Origin: Paenibacillus doosanensis
GTDB taxonomy: Bacteria; Bacillota; Bacilli; Paenibacillales; NBRC-103111
Assembly: GCF_025060755.1 (NCBI RefSeq)
Contig: NZ_JANYUY010000024.1
Location: 1-64,000, forward strand
Direction: 5' to 3'
Length of the DNA: 64,000 nucleotides
This document shows, one piece after another, positions 25,623 through 33,453 of the stretch. The notes under the pieces were generated by a model. The model saw only the letters and a program-made list of their open reading frames with translations. It had not been told where the DNA came from and did not search any database. The stretch's first letter is position 1. Each line of letters opens with the position of its first letter. The position numbers and the translations under genes are program-made.

Positions 25623-25658
25623 AAAACCCCGAAGCTGGGGAAGCCGCTTCGGGGTTTT
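25623..25658. terminator. Bidirectional terminator
   Basis: AAAACCCCGAAGC and GCTTCGGGGTTTT form a 13-bp stem with A and T tracts on both sides. It lies between the converging reductase and PhyH genes. Confidence 0.9.
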
Positions 25659-25718
25659 CGGCTTGCGTTCGTTTTCACTGTAAGCCGTACTTCGGCGCGG
25701 CGAGTCGGCGCGGCTTCG

Positions 25719-26600
25719 TTAACACTCGGCCCCGGTCATCTCGTTCGTAAACATCCGCTTATATTCCTGCGGGGTCAGCTTTTTGGCGGATTCGGGCGCA
25801 TAATGGATTTGCAGCGAACGGCGGCGCTTGGCCGAGAAGTTCGGCGGCGTTCCGTGATGCAGCAATCCCGAGAAAATGAGCGCGCCTCCGGGCTTCAGAG
25901 GAACCGCCACATCCTGCTCGACCTCGACGGCCACGTCGCACAGCTGCCAATCGCGGACCGCGTAATGCGGGACGGCCCCGTCGCGATGAGAGTAAGGTAT
26001 GACGTGCATGCAGCCGTTATCCAGCTCGGCGGGATCAAGCGCGATCCAGATGCCGATCACCGATTTGTCGTAAGCCAGGTTGCCGTAAGCCATATCTTGA
26101 TGCCAAGGCTTCTCGGCGCCGCCGGAAGGCGGTTTCAATATCGCCTGATCCTGCGCCACTTTCGGAGCTTCTCCGAACAGTTTCCCCATTGCCGCCAAAA
26201 TATCGGGATGATGGGCCACAGCTCTCAGCCGAGGCTCATGATCTACGTAATCGTGCAGCTTGCGGGCGGCAAGCTCGATCTCTTCCTCCGTATGAAGCTC
26301 GGAGCGGGGTTTCACGAACTGAATTTTGGTGCCTGTCGACCTTCCGAACAGGACATCCATGATCGCTTCCAGCGAAGAGTCGATTTCCTGGTTGTTTAAC
26401 ACCTGCTCGACGACGAGATATCCGCGTTCCCAGAACTGCCTTACATGCTGCTCGGTCAACTGATCGAGCGTCGAAATACGGTCTGACGCAACGGAGTCGT
26501 AGCGGTAGAGCGTATCGGCAATGTGACGCGCCAATTGTTCTTCATCTTGATTTTCGTAAGAGTGTAATGTGCGCGGCGTTGATTTGGAACTCACTTCCAT
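25719..26600 (-). CDS. Phytanoyl-CoA dioxygenase (PhyH) family protein
   Basis: A 293-residue Fe(II)/2-oxoglutarate oxygenase. The iron triad begins with HxD in KPWHQDMAYGN (about residue 170); the distal histidine is in LLHHGTPPN and the 2-oxoglutarate arginine follows in the RRRSLQIHYAPE stretch. The N-terminal 45 residues form a helical lead-in with QFWERGYLVVEQVL, the usual PhyH start. The substrate cannot be deduced. It lies 94 bp downstream of, and on the same strand as, an AraC regulator that probably controls it. Confidence 0.87.
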   Translation of the reverse strand: MEVSSKSTPRTLHSYENQDEEQLARHIADTLYRYDSVASDRISTLDQLTEQHVRQFWERGYLVVEQVLNNQEIDSSLEAIMDVLFGRSTGTKIQFVKPRSELHTEEEIELAARKLHDYVDHEPRLRAVAHHPDILAAMGKLFGEAPKVAQDQAILKPPSGGAEKPWHQDMAYGNLAYDKSVIGIWIALDPAELDNGCMHVIPYSHRDGAVPHYAVRDWQLCDVAVEVEQDVAVPLKPGGALIFSGLLHHGTPPNFSAKRRRSLQIHYAPESAKKLTPQEYKRMFTNEMTGAEC

Positions 26601-26694
26601 TCCTCCCTTCGTTTGCTTGCTTTTATATTAGCTTAGCGAGAGCGGATGCAAAATGGGGGGAATGCGCTATTTTTTATACTTAAGCCGATATCGG

Positions 26695-27567
26695 CTATTT
26701 TTGGTCTTCCTGCTGCGCATGCGCCTTCGAAGGCTCGGACTTCCATTTGAACTGCGAAGGCGGTGAGCCGTAATGCTCCTTGAACTGCTTGCTGAATAAA
26801 TAGACGTTGGAGTAGCCGAGCGCTTCGGCCACCTGCGAGACATTCATCGGAGTCTCCATCAGCAAATGCATTGACCGCTCCAGACGAGCGTCCGTAATGT
26901 ATTCCTTGATGGAGGTTCCGGTATATTTTTTGAACAAGACGCTCAAGTATTCGGGGGAGAGCCCGACCTGCCCGGCGATTTCCCTGTGGCTTACGCGCCG
27001 ACCCGGGTCCTCGCGGATGTAGCTGATCACCCTCGCAACGAGCTGCCGATGCTTGCCTGTCATGGAGGCGTTGTCCGTTTGCTGAAAGCGGAGGAGCTGC
27101 ATCATAAGCTGCTTCATGATCAAGTCGTACTCGGCGACGCGCCACGGAGTGTCCGAATGGACCAATTGCAGCAGGCGGTTCAGCAGCATCTCGAACAGCA
27201 GCGTATCGGCCACAACCGTATGGCGTTCCGGCAGCATAGCGGGGATGAACGGCAGTTGGCGGAAGGGGTCGATAATCGAAAAATGAATAAAAATAACGTT
27301 AAGACGATCGACCGGGTCCTGCGTCGCTTCTACCTGATCATCGGGCCTCAGCAGAAAACAGCTGCCCTGCCCGATAGGATAGCTCGTCCCGTTCACGGTC
27401 ATTTGCCCTTTGCCGGACATCGCATACCATAAGTCGTAATCCGGCAGAGGCCGCATGGGCTGCCAATGCCAGCCCGGCTCGCAGCGCGCTTTGCCTGCGT
27501 TGGCGGAATGAACGAACTGTGCGCCCAGAAGCGATTCGATAGAAGCCTCGGTATGACGGTCAGACAT
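26695..27567 (-). CDS. AraC-family transcriptional regulator
   Basis: A 290-residue AraC regulator. The N-terminal cupin-like ligand domain includes YDLWYAMSGKGQMTVNG and GSCFLLRPDD. The C-terminal DNA-binding pair (about residues 190-285) reads SHREIAGQVGLSPEYLSVLFKK and VSQVAEALGYSNVYLFSKQFK, ending YGSPPSQFK. ATG 27567 is preceded by AGGAGGAGG; upstream in-frame codons are unlikely. It precedes the PhyH oxygenase gene on the same strand. Confidence 0.92.
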   Translation of the reverse strand: MSDRHTEASIESLLGAQFVHSANAGKARCEPGWHWQPMRPLPDYDLWYAMSGKGQMTVNGTSYPIGQGSCFLLRPDDQVEATQDPVDRLNVIFIHFSIIDPFRQLPFIPAMLPERHTVVADTLLFEMLLNRLLQLVHSDTPWRVAEYDLIMKQLMMQLLRFQQTDNASMTGKHRQLVARVISYIREDPGRRVSHREIAGQVGLSPEYLSVLFKKYTGTSIKEYITDARLERSMHLLMETPMNVSQVAEALGYSNVYLFSKQFKEHYGSPPSQFKWKSEPSKAHAQQEDQK

Positions 27568-27921
27568 GATCGGCCTCCTCCTCGCGATAAAATGAATCAT
27601 TGCTCTGTTTTATACTAGCGGCAGCGGCGCTTGCCCGAGCCGCGGGCGGTGTGAGAGAAGCGGAAAGTGCGCCGCCGCTGAAACATATCTCTTTTCGTTA
27701 TCGTAAAAGAAATTAGAAGAATCATCAACCGAAACGCCTGATTCTTGTCGTGATGGGAGTTCATGCGATTCAGAAGCGCAACAATGCTTCCGCGGCGACT
27801 TAAGCTGGATTGCTGGGGACGGGCCAATCAATACCGGTCCGATTTTACAAATTATGTATGCTGGCAGCAAAAATGGGCAGGCTATCGTTAATAAAGAAAC
27901 CTGAACATGAGGTGCATAACG
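27568..27921. other. Intergenic region between AraC and alpha/beta hydrolase genes
   Basis: No gene supported. The stretch is moderately AT-rich around 27700-27760 and 27840-27900, where divergent promoters would be expected, but no hexamer pair stands out. Confidence 0.4.
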
Positions 27922-28803
27922 ATGCCGATGGCAACAGTGAACGGTGCGGTGCTGCATTATGATTCGGTCGGGACGGGGGTTCCGATCGTTTTTATTCACC
28001 CGCCGCTTTTGACAGGGGAAGTATTCGTTTTTCAGCGGGAGCTTCGGGACCGGTTTCGGATTATTACATTCGATGTACGAGGGCACGGCTTGACCAAGCC
28101 TGAAGGAGCTATCACCTATGCCGCGATCGCAGCGGATGTGGTCGGACTGTTGGATGCGCTGAACATTCCCAAGGCTTACGTATGCGGCTACTCGACCGGC
28201 GGCTCCGCCGCATTGGAAGCGATGCTCGCGTACCCGGAGCGGTTCGCCGGAGCCATTCTGATCAGCGCGATGCCGGAGATCAACGACTGGTATAACAAGT
28301 TCCGCCTTTGGACGGCTTGCCAGATGTGCAAGATGTCGGCGAAGCGTCTGCTCTCCGCGGCCATCGCCATGGGCAACGCCGATTGCCGCAGCACGTTCCG
28401 CCGTCTGTACGAGGGAGCGATGCGCGGCGATATACGCAGCATGAGACAATATTTTGATTGCAGCTACGCCTCTAACGTTACGGGCAGACTGACCTCCATC
28501 CGCGTCCCGGTTCTGCTCGTCTACGGAGAGAAAGATATCAGCTTTCACCATTATGCCCGAATGATACAGACCAGAGTGCCCGATTGCGCGTTCCACCTGA
28601 TTGCGGGGGCAAAGCACGAGATTCCGACGAGGAATGCCCGGGAGCTGAACGAGCTGATCCGGCTGTGGCTTGCAGAGCCCGCGCTTCAGCCTCTTGAAGA
28701 GGAGCGGGTGCAGGATGGGAGGGACGAGAACCCTCTCGAAGTCCCCGACGTGATGATGCCGGGGCTGCCGGAGGAAGGGCGGGAGCTCCCGGACGCTCGC
28801 TAG
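27922..28803 (+). CDS. Alpha/beta hydrolase
   Basis: A 293-residue alpha/beta hydrolase. The oxyanion region is FIHPPLLTG, the nucleophile elbow is GYSTGGSAAL with the catalytic serine near residue 96, the acid is probably in VYGEKDISF, and the histidine in AGAKHEIP. A long acidic, proline-rich tail (about residues 255-293) follows the domain and is unusual. ATG 27922 has GAGGTG seven bases upstream; the ATG at 27907 overlaps that site. The ester or amide substrate is unknown. A terminator at 28895 follows. Confidence 0.87.
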   Translation: MPMATVNGAVLHYDSVGTGVPIVFIHPPLLTGEVFVFQRELRDRFRIITFDVRGHGLTKPEGAITYAAIAADVVGLLDALNIPKAYVCGYSTGGSAALEAMLAYPERFAGAILISAMPEINDWYNKFRLWTACQMCKMSAKRLLSAAIAMGNADCRSTFRRLYEGAMRGDIRSMRQYFDCSYASNVTGRLTSIRVPVLLVYGEKDISFHHYARMIQTRVPDCAFHLIAGAKHEIPTRNARELNELIRLWLAEPALQPLEEERVQDGRDENPLEVPDVMMPGLPEEGRELPDAR

Positions 28804-28894
28804 CCGGCGCCTCTGCGATAGTGCCGTCCGCGAGGCGAGTGCAGAACGCCGCCTCGGCATGATCGCAGCGCCGCGCGCCGCTCCCGGAACACAT

Positions 28895-28941
28895 GGAAGC
28901 CCCCGTCTACCAATATGCGATAGGCGGGGGCTTCCGTTTTT
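28895..28941 (+). terminator. Terminator after alpha/beta hydrolase gene
   Basis: GGAAGCCCCCG and CGGGGGCTTCC form an 11-bp stem followed by GTTTTT. It separates the gene from converging hprK. Confidence 0.85.
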
Positions 28942-28966
28942 GCCATCTTGCTCTCGCGGCAGCGCG

Positions 28967-29881
28967 TCAATGATCGCTCTCAAGCCGCTTCATAAAGTCC
29001 TCTACGGCGCTGTAGCCTTGCTGCTTCAAGTACCAGTTGTTCGCCGCCGCCTCGACGAGTCCGGCGACGTCCCGTCCCGGCTGCAGCTGAATTTCGAGGT
29101 GAGGAATGCGGACATCCATGTAATCGGTGAATGTCGGCTCCAGCTCCAGCTCGTTATTGAGCGCATTGTTTTCCCATTGCGTCAATTCGATATCGAGCAC
29201 GATGCGCGTTTCTTCCTGGAACGCTTTGCGGCCGTACAGGCGGGACACGTTGATCAGCCCGATGCTGCGGAGGGCGAGAAATTCCTTGCTCTTGCCGTTA
29301 TGGGTGCCGATGAGCGTCTCCGGGCTAGTTTTCCTGAGCACGACGATATCGTCGGCGACGAGCCGATGCCCGCGGCGGATCAGCGTATGCGCAGTTTCGC
29401 TTTTGCCGACGCCGGATTTGCCGCGCAGCAAAATGCCGATGCCGGAGACGTTGACGCAGACGCCGTGAATCGCGATTTCCGGAGCGAGCGATTTGGTAAG
29501 GAATATATCCATCAGCTCCAGAAATTTATTCGTCGGATGCGGCGTGCGAAGCAGCGGGATGCCCTCTTCCTCGCAGTATTTCATTAAATATTTTAAGCCG
29601 TCCAAATTGCGGGTGACGACAAAGCAGGGCGGATGATATTTGACGATATTGCCGATTCGCAAATTGCGCTCTTCTTCGCTGAGCGTGTGCAAGTAATTGA
29701 TTTCTTTGCTGCCGAGCACCTGTACGCGCGCTTGCGAGAAAAATTCGAAGTACCCGACAAACTCAAGTCCGGGCCGATGCGTTTTCGATTTCGTAATTTG
29801 GCGGTGCAGCTCCTTCTCGCCGGCGAGCACATCCAGCGAAAAGCGGTTCACCAAATCTTGCACGGTAACGGATTTTATCAT
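28967..29881 (-). CDS. hprK: HPr kinase/phosphorylase
   Basis: The bifunctional enzyme that phosphorylates Ser46 of HPr with ATP and removes it again, controlling catabolite repression through CcpA in Firmicutes. The length is about 304 residues. Walker A is RGKSGVGKSETA (about 155-165), and the family signature around LELTQWENNALNNELEL to VPGRDV-like RPGRDVAGLVEAAA is present. ATG 29881 is the family's normal start (MIKSVTVQDL); the frame is open 12 codons further. In most Bacilli hprK is followed by lgt; here it is followed by a converging gene, so it is alone. Confidence 0.95.
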   Translation of the reverse strand: MIKSVTVQDLVNRFSLDVLAGEKELHRQITKSKTHRPGLEFVGYFEFFSQARVQVLGSKEINYLHTLSEEERNLRIGNIVKYHPPCFVVTRNLDGLKYLMKYCEEEGIPLLRTPHPTNKFLELMDIFLTKSLAPEIAIHGVCVNVSGIGILLRGKSGVGKSETAHTLIRRGHRLVADDIVVLRKTSPETLIGTHNGKSKEFLALRSIGLINVSRLYGRKAFQEETRIVLDIELTQWENNALNNELELEPTFTDYMDVRIPHLEIQLQPGRDVAGLVEAAANNWYLKQQGYSAVEDFMKRLESDH

Positions 29882-30093
29882 TGGTGCCTTTTCCCCCTCA
29901 GCCTTTTTATTTTGCATAGTTCACTTCGACACGGCTCTTGCGTTTTCCTGCGATGCGGGAAGCCGCCTTGCGATCCGTCGTTTTCGGCGCGCTTTATTCG
30001 GGTGACTTGGGAATATTGGATCATTCTGTTAATATAGTTAAAGGGACTTCTGCCATTTCGGAGAGGTCCTATTTGCTAAAGGAGGAATTCTGG

Positions 30094-30168
30094 ATGAAAG
30101 CGTTTAACGGTTATTTTACGGAAGGCGAAGTCATACGCAGCGGAGGTGATCCATACTATGAACCATAG
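30094..30168 (+). CDS. 24-codon leader ORF upstream of the Gre-like gene
   Basis: An ATG with a near-perfect ribosome binding site, AAAGGAGGAATTCTGG, opens a 24-residue frame (MKAFNGYFTEGE...DPYYEP). Its stop lies 11 bases inside the next gene, whose own GGAGGTGAT is contained in the small ORF. This geometry is typical of translational coupling. The peptide resembles no family I know; it may be a real microprotein or a regulatory leader. Confidence 0.55.
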   Translation: MKAFNGYFTEGEVIRSGGDPYYEP

Positions 30169-30607
30169 TCTGTTGTCATCGGCCCGGGCGCAGCTGATCA
30201 ACCAGCTCGTATACTTCGATGAAGAACGGTTTCAATTTCTCGATCAATATTTTGCCGACGAGAAGGAGAAGAAGCGAGGCGAGCAGTTTGTCGAAGACTA
30301 TACCCGGACACTTGAGCATATTATCGCTCATTTCGAAGAGGAAACTTTGCATTCCGTAGCACTTATAGGCAGTCGTATTGCCACCTTGGAGGATACCGAC
30401 GAGGAGTCGTTTACGATCGTGTTTCCGCATCAGGCCGATCCGGACAGGAACCAGATCTCTTTTCTGGCGCCTTACGCGTTCCAGCTGCTTCTTGCGGCCA
30501 GAGACGAGAACCGTGCGGTATCGACGCCGATAGGCAGCTCGTCCGTTCAAGTTCGCAATGTCGAATATGTCAATATGGGAGAGCCTTTTCATAAACGGGG
30601 CCTTTAA
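30158..30607 (+). CDS. GreA/GreB-family transcription factor-like protein
   Basis: A 149-residue protein. The N-terminal half (about 1-65) is helical and charged, rich in Glu and Lys, consistent with the coiled coil of Gre factors. The C-terminal half matches the Gre FKBP-like domain: VALIGSRIATLEDTDEESFTIVFPHQADPDRNQISFLAPYA then LLLAARDENRAVSTP. Gre factors enter the RNA polymerase secondary channel and rescue backtracked complexes. The acidic tip pair of the coiled coil is not obvious, so it may be one of the Gre-like paralogues (Rnk/Gfh type). Start ATG 30158 follows GGAGGTGAT. Confidence 0.75.
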   Translation: MNHSLLSSARAQLINQLVYFDEERFQFLDQYFADEKEKKRGEQFVEDYTRTLEHIIAHFEEETLHSVALIGSRIATLEDTDEESFTIVFPHQADPDRNQISFLAPYAFQLLLAARDENRAVSTPIGSSSVQVRNVEYVNMGEPFHKRGL

Positions 30608-30654
30608 AGTGTCCGTTGAAAAAACAGACGGAGTAAGCGAGAGCAATCTGTAGA

Positions 30655-30739
30655 AGCGGAGCGTTCGCCTTTGTTCCTGAATTTCAACCCAATCAAGGGC
30701 GGATCATTCAAGAAATTCGGGAACAACAGCAATCGGAAG
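30655..30739. repeat. Palindromic intergenic element, copy A
   Basis: The word AGCGTTCGCCTTTG (30660-30673) is followed by inverted arms GTTCCTGAATTTC and GAAATTCGGGAAC (30673-30685, 30712-30724) and an end AATCGGAAG. The same 14-base word begins the element at 48771, where the inner arms have a different sequence but still pair with each other. That is the mark of a structured repeat family. The element lies after the Gre-like gene; a further hairpin ACACAGCC/GGCTGTGT near 30795-30835 may terminate transcription. Confidence 0.6.
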
Positions 30740-30875
30740 ATGCTTTCGCATACGCAGTCGGTGTTTTTCACCACCCTTTTAAAGCCCGCAACAAACACAG
30801 CCGCCGACTGCGTACCGCAGCGGGGGCTGTGTTGTCATATTAAGACCTTTATGCTGCGCTCAGGCAAGTATCGCC

Positions 30876-31994
30876 TTATTTTTGGGACAGAGGATGGTCG
30901 GCGCTTTTGCGCCGCACCCAAGAGACCGCGAGCAGTAGAAGCGGAAGAAACAAGGTGAAGATGAGATTGAAGGGAGACCAGTTTTTGGCCAGAAATTCCT
31001 GGATGAACAGCGTATTCGGATAGCACATGAGCGACAGAACGATCAGGCCGAAGGCCAGCGGGACGGTCAGCGGACGATAATCTTTGAACCCGAGAAGCTG
31101 GCCGAAGCCCAAGACGGAGGCGTGCAGAGTGATTGAGATTTTCAGAAAAATCGACAATACCCAAATGAAAATCATCATCCCTTCCACCCGCTGCAGAAAC
31201 TGCCCGATATTGATGTTTTTGGCCAGCGTGTACGCCGGAAACAACTGATTGGCCGTCAAGGAAGGCCCGAGCACGGCGATGCTCCCGACGGTCGTGACGA
31301 TGAGAAAGCAGCCGCCGATAAGCACCCCGAAAAAGAACGCCCTTCCCCGCCCGCGTTCATGAACGACATAAGGATAGATCATCAGCAGGACGACCATTTC
31401 CTGTAGTCCGTAAAATTTGAACGCGCCTTTCATTACCGGTTTGACGCCGTACTCCAGCATCGGGGTAAAGCCGCTCAGCTCGAACTTCGGGATGACCGGG
31501 ATAATCAGAATCAGAAATAAAATGATCATCCACGGGAAAAAAATTTCGGCTGCCCGCGTGAATACGCCGAGCCCGGCGCGAACGGCACCGATGAGGGCCA
31601 GCGCGAATAAAATTTGGACAATTTCGATCGGCGTTTCCGGAATCGTCTGCGTCGTCAGAAAATAGCCCATATCCCCGACCATCAGGGCGGCCAGCAAGTA
31701 AAAAAAACCTACGAATCCTAAGGCGACCGCTCCTCCTGCCCAGGTTCCCAGCGTCTTACGGCAATATTCCACCAAGGTCAGGGACCCCAGTTTTCGGCCG
31801 AGATATCCGTACAGCAGCACGACGAAAGCGTTAAACAGAACCCCCGCAATACAGGCGAGCCAGGCGTCCTGCTTGGCATCGGCGGCAAGCCCGGCCGGCG
31901 CGATAAGAATGGAGGTTCCAACCATGAAAAAAATAACCAGTACGGTGAAGGCGCGGATGCTGATAGCTCCCGATCGGCTCACTTGTCTTCCCAC
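30876..31994 (-). CDS. Spore germination permease, GerAB type
   Basis: A 372-residue integral membrane protein with about ten hydrophobic helices of the APC-superfamily endospore germination permeases. It begins ISIRAFTVLVIFFMVGTSILIAPAGLAADAKQDAW, the classical GerAB start. In germinant receptors this subunit binds the amino acid or sugar germinant. It is the last gene of the A-C-D-B ordered operon and starts three bases after the stop of the small membrane subunit. Which germinant is sensed cannot be said. Confidence 0.92.
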   Translation of the reverse strand: MGRQVSRSGAISIRAFTVLVIFFMVGTSILIAPAGLAADAKQDAWLACIAGVLFNAFVVLLYGYLGRKLGSLTLVEYCRKTLGTWAGGAVALGFVGFFYLLAALMVGDMGYFLTTQTIPETPIEIVQILFALALIGAVRAGLGVFTRAAEIFFPWMIILFLILIIPVIPKFELSGFTPMLEYGVKPVMKGAFKFYGLQEMVVLLMIYPYVVHERGRGRAFFFGVLIGGCFLIVTTVGSIAVLGPSLTANQLFPAYTLAKNINIGQFLQRVEGMMIFIWVLSIFLKISITLHASVLGFGQLLGFKDYRPLTVPLAFGLIVLSLMCYPNTLFIQEFLAKNWSPFNLIFTLFLPLLLLAVSWVRRKSADHPLSQK

Positions 31995-31997
31995 CTT

Positions 31998-32231
31998 TCA
32001 TTCAAAGCATGCATATACCGCCTTGGCGAACGGACCGATGACGGCGGCAATCCAGTCCAGCGGATTCGGAAGGAGGAGATGGAGCGCTTTGGCCATGCCG
32101 ACCGCGCAGATAAGCAGCATCAGCACGAGCGTGACCCACATATCTTTCCGTCTCCGGTCTTTCCACAAATGGGGCAGCTCGATGAAGCCCATCCAGAGCA
32201 ACGTGCCGACTATACCGACCAGCAGCCACAT
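31998..32231 (-). CDS. Small two-helix membrane subunit of germinant receptor (D type)
   Basis: A 77-residue protein with two hydrophobic segments (MWLLVGIVGTLLWMGFIELP and MWVTLVLMLLICAVGMAKAL) separated by the basic loop HLWKDRRRKD. Small proteins of this kind occur in several ger operons of Bacillus and Paenibacillus as a fourth, D subunit that modulates receptor activity. It lies between the GerAC and GerAB genes with gaps of six and three bases, so cotranscription is certain. Confidence 0.75.
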   Translation of the reverse strand: MWLLVGIVGTLLWMGFIELPHLWKDRRRKDMWVTLVLMLLICAVGMAKALHLLLPNPLDWIAAVIGPFAKAVYACFE

Positions 32232-32237
32232 AAGCGG

Positions 32238-33440
32238 TCAATCCTCCGTTTCATGCTGCACCGATTGCAGAATGGTGCCGATTCTCCTGACGATAGTTTC
32301 GGGGTACACGTGAATTTCGGCATCGGCGAACCGGTCGTCCCAATTTTTGATCCGATGCCATTCTTTCGGATAAGCGCTGTGAAATTTATCGCCAAAGCCG
32401 TAAATATCGGCGCGGAATTGCCGCTGCGCCTTCCGAATCGATTGCTCCAGAAGGTCCTTTACTTTCTTGTCGAGCAGCTTCTTCACCTCTACGAGAAAAG
32501 ACGGGGCCAGCAAATCCGTTCTGCACTCTACATCGGAAATATCGTATTCGAGTCGGATATGCACATCGAAGCTCGGATTGCCGCCTTGCAGCTTCGGGTG
32601 AATCGAAGCATGCGAATTCACGATCTGCATGGTAAGCTTCCCGTCTCCTCCGGGACAAGCGGTGTAGGCGGTCGTTTGTTTCGTCGCATTTTGAAGATAG
32701 TTCCATACTTTCGTATCGCCCTCGTCCATCCAGCCGACCATTTTGTCGGCTTTGAAGGCGGCCATGCCGGTGTACTGCATAATGACGGGGGGATCGATTC
32801 GCTGGACGCTGCCGATTTTATCCCCCTCCTTCAGATTGCCGACAAGCTCGATGCCGGTGATGGCCGGATCTTTGCCTTGTTTGGACAGATCCTTGATCAG
32901 CCGGTCCAGCGTAATTTTGCCGGTGGCGGCCCATACCCGGTCCGAAGCTTCCAGCTTGGTGTACAGATTGTTGGCGGGTATAGGGTCCATGGAGCTGTAC
33001 ATCCGCAGCAGCTCGGAGGCGCTTGTATTTTTGGCGACAACGAGATAAAAGTCGGTCCGCATATCCCGGTTGCGCGAAATGAAATCGAGCGGCTTGCTGA
33101 TTCCGGCTCGGGCCAGCTTCTCGCCGATGACGAGCATCCGCAGGTGAGCGAAGTACAGCCGCCGCGGGGCCTTGACCGTCATGCGGGCCAGCGCTTCGGG
33201 AACCGTGCTGCCCGCTTCTTCATAAGTGATGACCGGGCTGAAATTGATGCCGCTGCCTTTCTTAACGACGACCTGCCCCGGATTGACGATCTGTGCGATC
33301 ACTTTATACCCCGAATCCGTTTTATCGAGTCCAAGGCCGACGATAATGCTCAGCTCGTTCAGCTCCTTGCGGCTCCAGCAGCCGGACAACGGCAGCGTCA
33401 TCAGCAGCAGGATGAGGCCTACGGACAAGAAGCGTTTCAT
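32238..33440 (-). CDS. Spore germination lipoprotein, GerAC type
   Basis: A 400-residue lipoprotein: signal peptide MKRFLSVGLILLLMTLPLSGC with lipobox LSGC, then the family start WSRKELNELSIIVGLGLDKT. The three-domain GerAC body includes EALARMTVKAPRRLYFAHLRMLVIGE and a long amphipathic C-terminal helix (EVKKLLDKKVKDLLEQSIRKAQ). It is anchored outside the inner spore membrane and required for receptor function. It starts 13 bases after the GerAA stop. Confidence 0.94.
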   Translation of the reverse strand: MKRFLSVGLILLLMTLPLSGCWSRKELNELSIIVGLGLDKTDSGYKVIAQIVNPGQVVVKKGSGINFSPVITYEEAGSTVPEALARMTVKAPRRLYFAHLRMLVIGEKLARAGISKPLDFISRNRDMRTDFYLVVAKNTSASELLRMYSSMDPIPANNLYTKLEASDRVWAATGKITLDRLIKDLSKQGKDPAITGIELVGNLKEGDKIGSVQRIDPPVIMQYTGMAAFKADKMVGWMDEGDTKVWNYLQNATKQTTAYTACPGGDGKLTMQIVNSHASIHPKLQGGNPSFDVHIRLEYDISDVECRTDLLAPSFLVEVKKLLDKKVKDLLEQSIRKAQRQFRADIYGFGDKFHSAYPKEWHRIKNWDDRFADAEIHVYPETIVRRIGTILQSVQHETED

Positions 33441-33453
33441 GCTTATCCCCTCT

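Noticed and set aside
30671-30958. 95-codon gene after the Gre-like gene
   Set aside because: It runs through the palindromic element and into the GerAB stop region, without start signals.
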